This document shows positions 4,336 through 5,792 of a stretch of DNA of 5,792 nucleotides, in pieces. The notes under the pieces were generated by a model, which saw nothing but the letters and a program-made list of their open reading frames with translations, searched no databases and had not been told where the DNA came from. This stretch comes from JBOGZD01 sp050697155. GTDB lineage: Bacteria > Actinomycetota > Thermoleophilia > Solirubrobacterales > 70-9. The DNA is taken from assembly GCA_050697155.1 (NCBI GenBank), contig JBOGZD010000149.1, positions 1 through 5,792 of the forward strand, written 5' to 3'. The number at the start of each line of letters is the position of its first letter. Within the stretch, counting starts at the first letter, position 1. Made by a program: the position numbers and the translations under genes.

Positions 4336-5466
4336 GTGTCCGCCGTCTCCGTGCGCCCGGTTCGCGGCCGCCGCGACCTCGATCGGTTCATCAAGCTGCC
4401 GTTTCGCCTCCGCCGCGACGACCCGGTCTGGGTCCCTCCGCTGATCTTCGAGCGGCGCCACTTCCTCGATCGGCGCAAGAACCCCTACTTCGAGCACGCC
4501 GAGGCCGAGTACTACCTGGCCGAACGCGACGGCGAGGTGGTCGGCCGGATCACCGCCCAGATCGACCGCCGCTGGGACGAGTTCCAGGGCGGCAACGACG
4601 GCATGTTCGGCTTCATCGAGCTCGAGGACGACCCGGAGGTCGCCCGGACGCTGATCGACGCGGCGTCGGGCTGGCTGCGCGAGCGCGGCCGCGAGCGGAT
4701 GCTCGGGCCGATGGACTTCACCACCAACGACCAGGTCGGGCTGTTGATCGAGGGCTACGACGAGCCGTCGATGATCCTCGAGCCCTGGCACCCGCCGTAC
4801 TACCGCGAGCGGCTCGAGGAACTCGGGCTGACCAAGGCGATGGACCTCCAGATGTGGCGGCTCTACTTCGGCCAGCTCAAGGAGGGCGAGCGGTTCGACG
4901 CGATGATCCACGCCGCCGCCGAGCACTCGCGCGAGCAGGGCGTGACCGTGCGCCACATGCGCAAGCGCGACCTCGAGGCCGAGGTCGCCCGCTTCATGGG
5001 CGTCTACAACGAGGCCTGGGGCGCCAATTGGGGGTTCGTCCCGATCACCGAAGCCGAGGTCAAGTTCCAGGCCAAGAACCTGCGCCCCGTCCTCGACGAG
5101 AACTGGGCGATGATCGCCGAGAGGGACGGCGAGGTGGTCGGCGCCGCGCTCACCCTTCCCGACGTCGACCAGGCGCTCGCGAGGATGAACGGCCGGCTGC
5201 TGCCGTTCGGCTGGTGGCACTTCCTGCGCCGGCGCCGTTACATCGACCGCCTGCGGGTCTTCGCTCTCGGGGTGCTGCCCGAGTACCAGCACCTCGGCGT
5301 CGCGGCGGCGCTCTATCAGCGCCACTGGGAGATCGCACAGGACGTCGGCCCGCCCGGCGGCCACACCGGCTGGATGCTGGAGACGAACGAGCCGATGAAC
5401 CGGGCGATGGAGGGGATGGGGGGCACGATCGCGCAGCGCTACCGGATCTACGAGCGGGCGCTCTAG
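4336..5466 (+). CDS. Large GNAT-fold N-acyltransferase, candidate bacterial ceramide-synthase-like partner
   Basis: The product has 376 residues from GTG 4336 to TAG 5464-5466. Two GNAT-like halves are visible. The N-terminal half has RPVRGRRDLDRFIKLPF, DPVWVPPL (29-36), NPYFEHAEAEYYLAERDGEVVGRI (49-72) and GPMDFTTNDQVGLLIEGYD (about 125-143), a block typical of YghO-like proteins. The C-terminal half has ERDGEVVGAALTLPD (about 260) and RVFALGVLPEYQHLGVAAALY (about 308-328). There QHLGVA occupies the acyl-CoA pyrophosphate-binding Q/R-x-x-G-x-G/A site. The end, TGWMLETNEPMNRAMEGMGG...YRIYERAL, is also typical. GTG 4351 is an alternative start 15 nt downstream. There is no Shine-Dalgarno. The gene diverges from the SPT-like gene across 25 bp, so N-acylation of its amino-ketone product or reduced derivative is a reasonable inference. 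The substrate is not shown by the sequence. No signal or membrane segment is present; it is likely cytoplasmic or peripheral. Confidence 0.8.
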   Translation: MSAVSVRPVRGRRDLDRFIKLPFRLRRDDPVWVPPLIFERRHFLDRRKNPYFEHAEAEYYLAERDGEVVGRITAQIDRRWDEFQGGNDGMFGFIELEDDPEVARTLIDAASGWLRERGRERMLGPMDFTTNDQVGLLIEGYDEPSMILEPWHPPYYRERLEELGLTKAMDLQMWRLYFGQLKEGERFDAMIHAAAEHSREQGVTVRHMRKRDLEAEVARFMGVYNEAWGANWGFVPITEAEVKFQAKNLRPVLDENWAMIAERDGEVVGAALTLPDVDQALARMNGRLLPFGWWHFLRRRRYIDRLRVFALGVLPEYQHLGVAAALYQRHWEIAQDVGPPGGHTGWMLETNEPMNRAMEGMGGTIAQRYRIYERAL

Positions 5467-5479
5467 CCGGTCTTCGTAA

Positions 5480-5526
5480 CCGAGCGGTACGTTGGCCGCG
5501 ATAGTCGCGGCCAAGGTGCCACTCGG
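5480..5526 (+). terminator. Long hairpin (20 bp, two mismatches) after the GNAT gene
   Basis: TTGGCCGCGA (5492-5501) is perfectly complementary to TCGCGGCCAA (5505-5514) around a TAG loop. The stem continues outward through GGTAC/GTGCC (5486-5490/5516-5520, one G-T pair) and CCGAG/CTCGG (5480-5484/5522-5526), with single mismatches between blocks. It begins 14 nt after the stop codon and has no T-run. Most likely it is the T-less terminator of the GNAT gene. Confidence 0.65.
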
Positions 5527-5577
5527 CGGTACACGCCGCATCTTGCGGGCTTCGGCCCTCGCCGCCGTCAGCGTCCG

Positions 5578-5587
5578 GGTCTAGAGT
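5578..5587 (+). promoter_or_regulatory. -10 element GGTCTAGAGT, leaderless start
   Basis: TAGAGT (5582-5587) carries the same GGTC prefix as the sites at 689 and 1872. Exactly 7 nt (5588-5594) separate it from ATG 5595, so transcription should begin at the A of the start codon. Confidence 0.6.
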
Positions 5588-5594
5588 GTGGGCG

Positions 5595-5792
5595 ATGGCG
5601 GAGGAGCTCCTGGAGAGCGAGGCGATCGAGATGCCGGCGATCGAGCAGGAGGCGACGCCCGGCGATCAGGCAGCCCGGCCGCTGCCCGATCGGCCGCGCT
5701 CCGGGACGGAGGTATCGGTCTGGCGCGACGAGGTGCGCACCGCGGCGCTGGCGGCCGCGGGCGGGCTCGTCGCCGGCGCCGCGACCGTCGCC
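5595..5792 (+). CDS. Unrecognised protein, N-terminal 66 residues only
   Basis: ATG 5595 opens a frame that runs off the window end. It starts with MAEELLESEAIEMPAIEQEA, an acidic, probably disordered N-terminus, followed by a Pro/Arg-rich linker (about 28-38). A TEVSVWRDEVRTAALAAAGG segment leads into an Ala/Gly/Val stretch that could begin a membrane helix (about 49-66). G/C-ending codons and a good -10 exactly 7 nt upstream support it as a real gene translated from a leaderless mRNA. There is no Shine-Dalgarno, although GGAGGAG occurs just inside the coding sequence (5600-5606) by codon chance. Function cannot be assigned from this fragment. It is separated from the GNAT gene by a strong hairpin, so it is not obviously part of that unit. 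Confidence 0.65.
   Translation, partial: MAEELLESEAIEMPAIEQEATPGDQAARPLPDRPRSGTEVSVWRDEVRTAALAAAGGLVAGAATVA

Noticed and set aside
4311..4478. N-terminal extension of the synthase to 4478
   Set aside because: It would overlap the divergent GNAT gene by over 140 nt, is low-complexity Arg/Ser-rich, and ignores the GTG 7 nt after a -10.
3186..5504. Very long + frame (772 codons) antisense to the synthase and overlapping the GNAT gene
   Set aside because: It is a shadow frame caused by high GC. It has low-complexity Arg/Pro/Ala/Gly composition and overlaps two well-supported genes on both strands.
3682..5541. Long minus frame (619 codons) across the GNAT gene and the synthase start
   Set aside because: It is antisense to the GNAT gene and out of frame with the synthase; its product has no recognisable domain.

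Overview
The window is very GC-rich DNA with strongly G/C-ending codons, short intergenic gaps and few Shine-Dalgarno sequences. An mIHF-like protein and TANNNT-type -10 elements placed about 7 nt before start codons also point to an actinobacterium. The small conserved membrane proteins are reminiscent of Thermoleophilia/Solirubrobacterales, but that finer placement is inference.

Layout. (1) Positions 2-652 (+): 3' part of a free-standing B3/B4-domain protein, the domain otherwise found in the beta chain of phenylalanyl-tRNA synthetase. (2) Positions 736-1848 (+): one uninterrupted reading frame that looks like two genes run together. The first half is a coiled-coil protein ending near 1230. 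After it come about 135 nt with non-coding character (poor codon use, hairpins, a T-tailed terminator). A basic-tailed multi-pass membrane protein then starts at GTG 1366. (3) Positions 1906-2274 (+): a small three-helix membrane protein. (4) A strong hairpin at 2315-2347 separates it from the convergent gene 2371-2715 (-), an actinobacterial-type IHF (mIHF) homologue. That gene has a leader of about 150 nt containing two tandem hairpins and a good TTGACG-N18-TAGGTT promoter. (5) Positions 3051-4310 (-) and 4336-5466 (+): a divergent pair only 25 bp apart, made of a serine-palmitoyltransferase-like alpha-oxoamine synthase and a large GNAT-fold acyltransferase. (6) Positions 5595-5792 (+): the start of an unrecognised protein, probably from a leaderless mRNA.

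The most interesting part is the divergent pair. An SPT-like enzyme beside a GNAT acyltransferase is the gene content expected for the first condensation and the N-acylation of a bacterial sphingolipid or similar long-chain amino lipid. The two genes appear to be driven from back-to-back -10 elements that share a central TA, with both transcripts probably leaderless. The other genes show no clear functional link to it.
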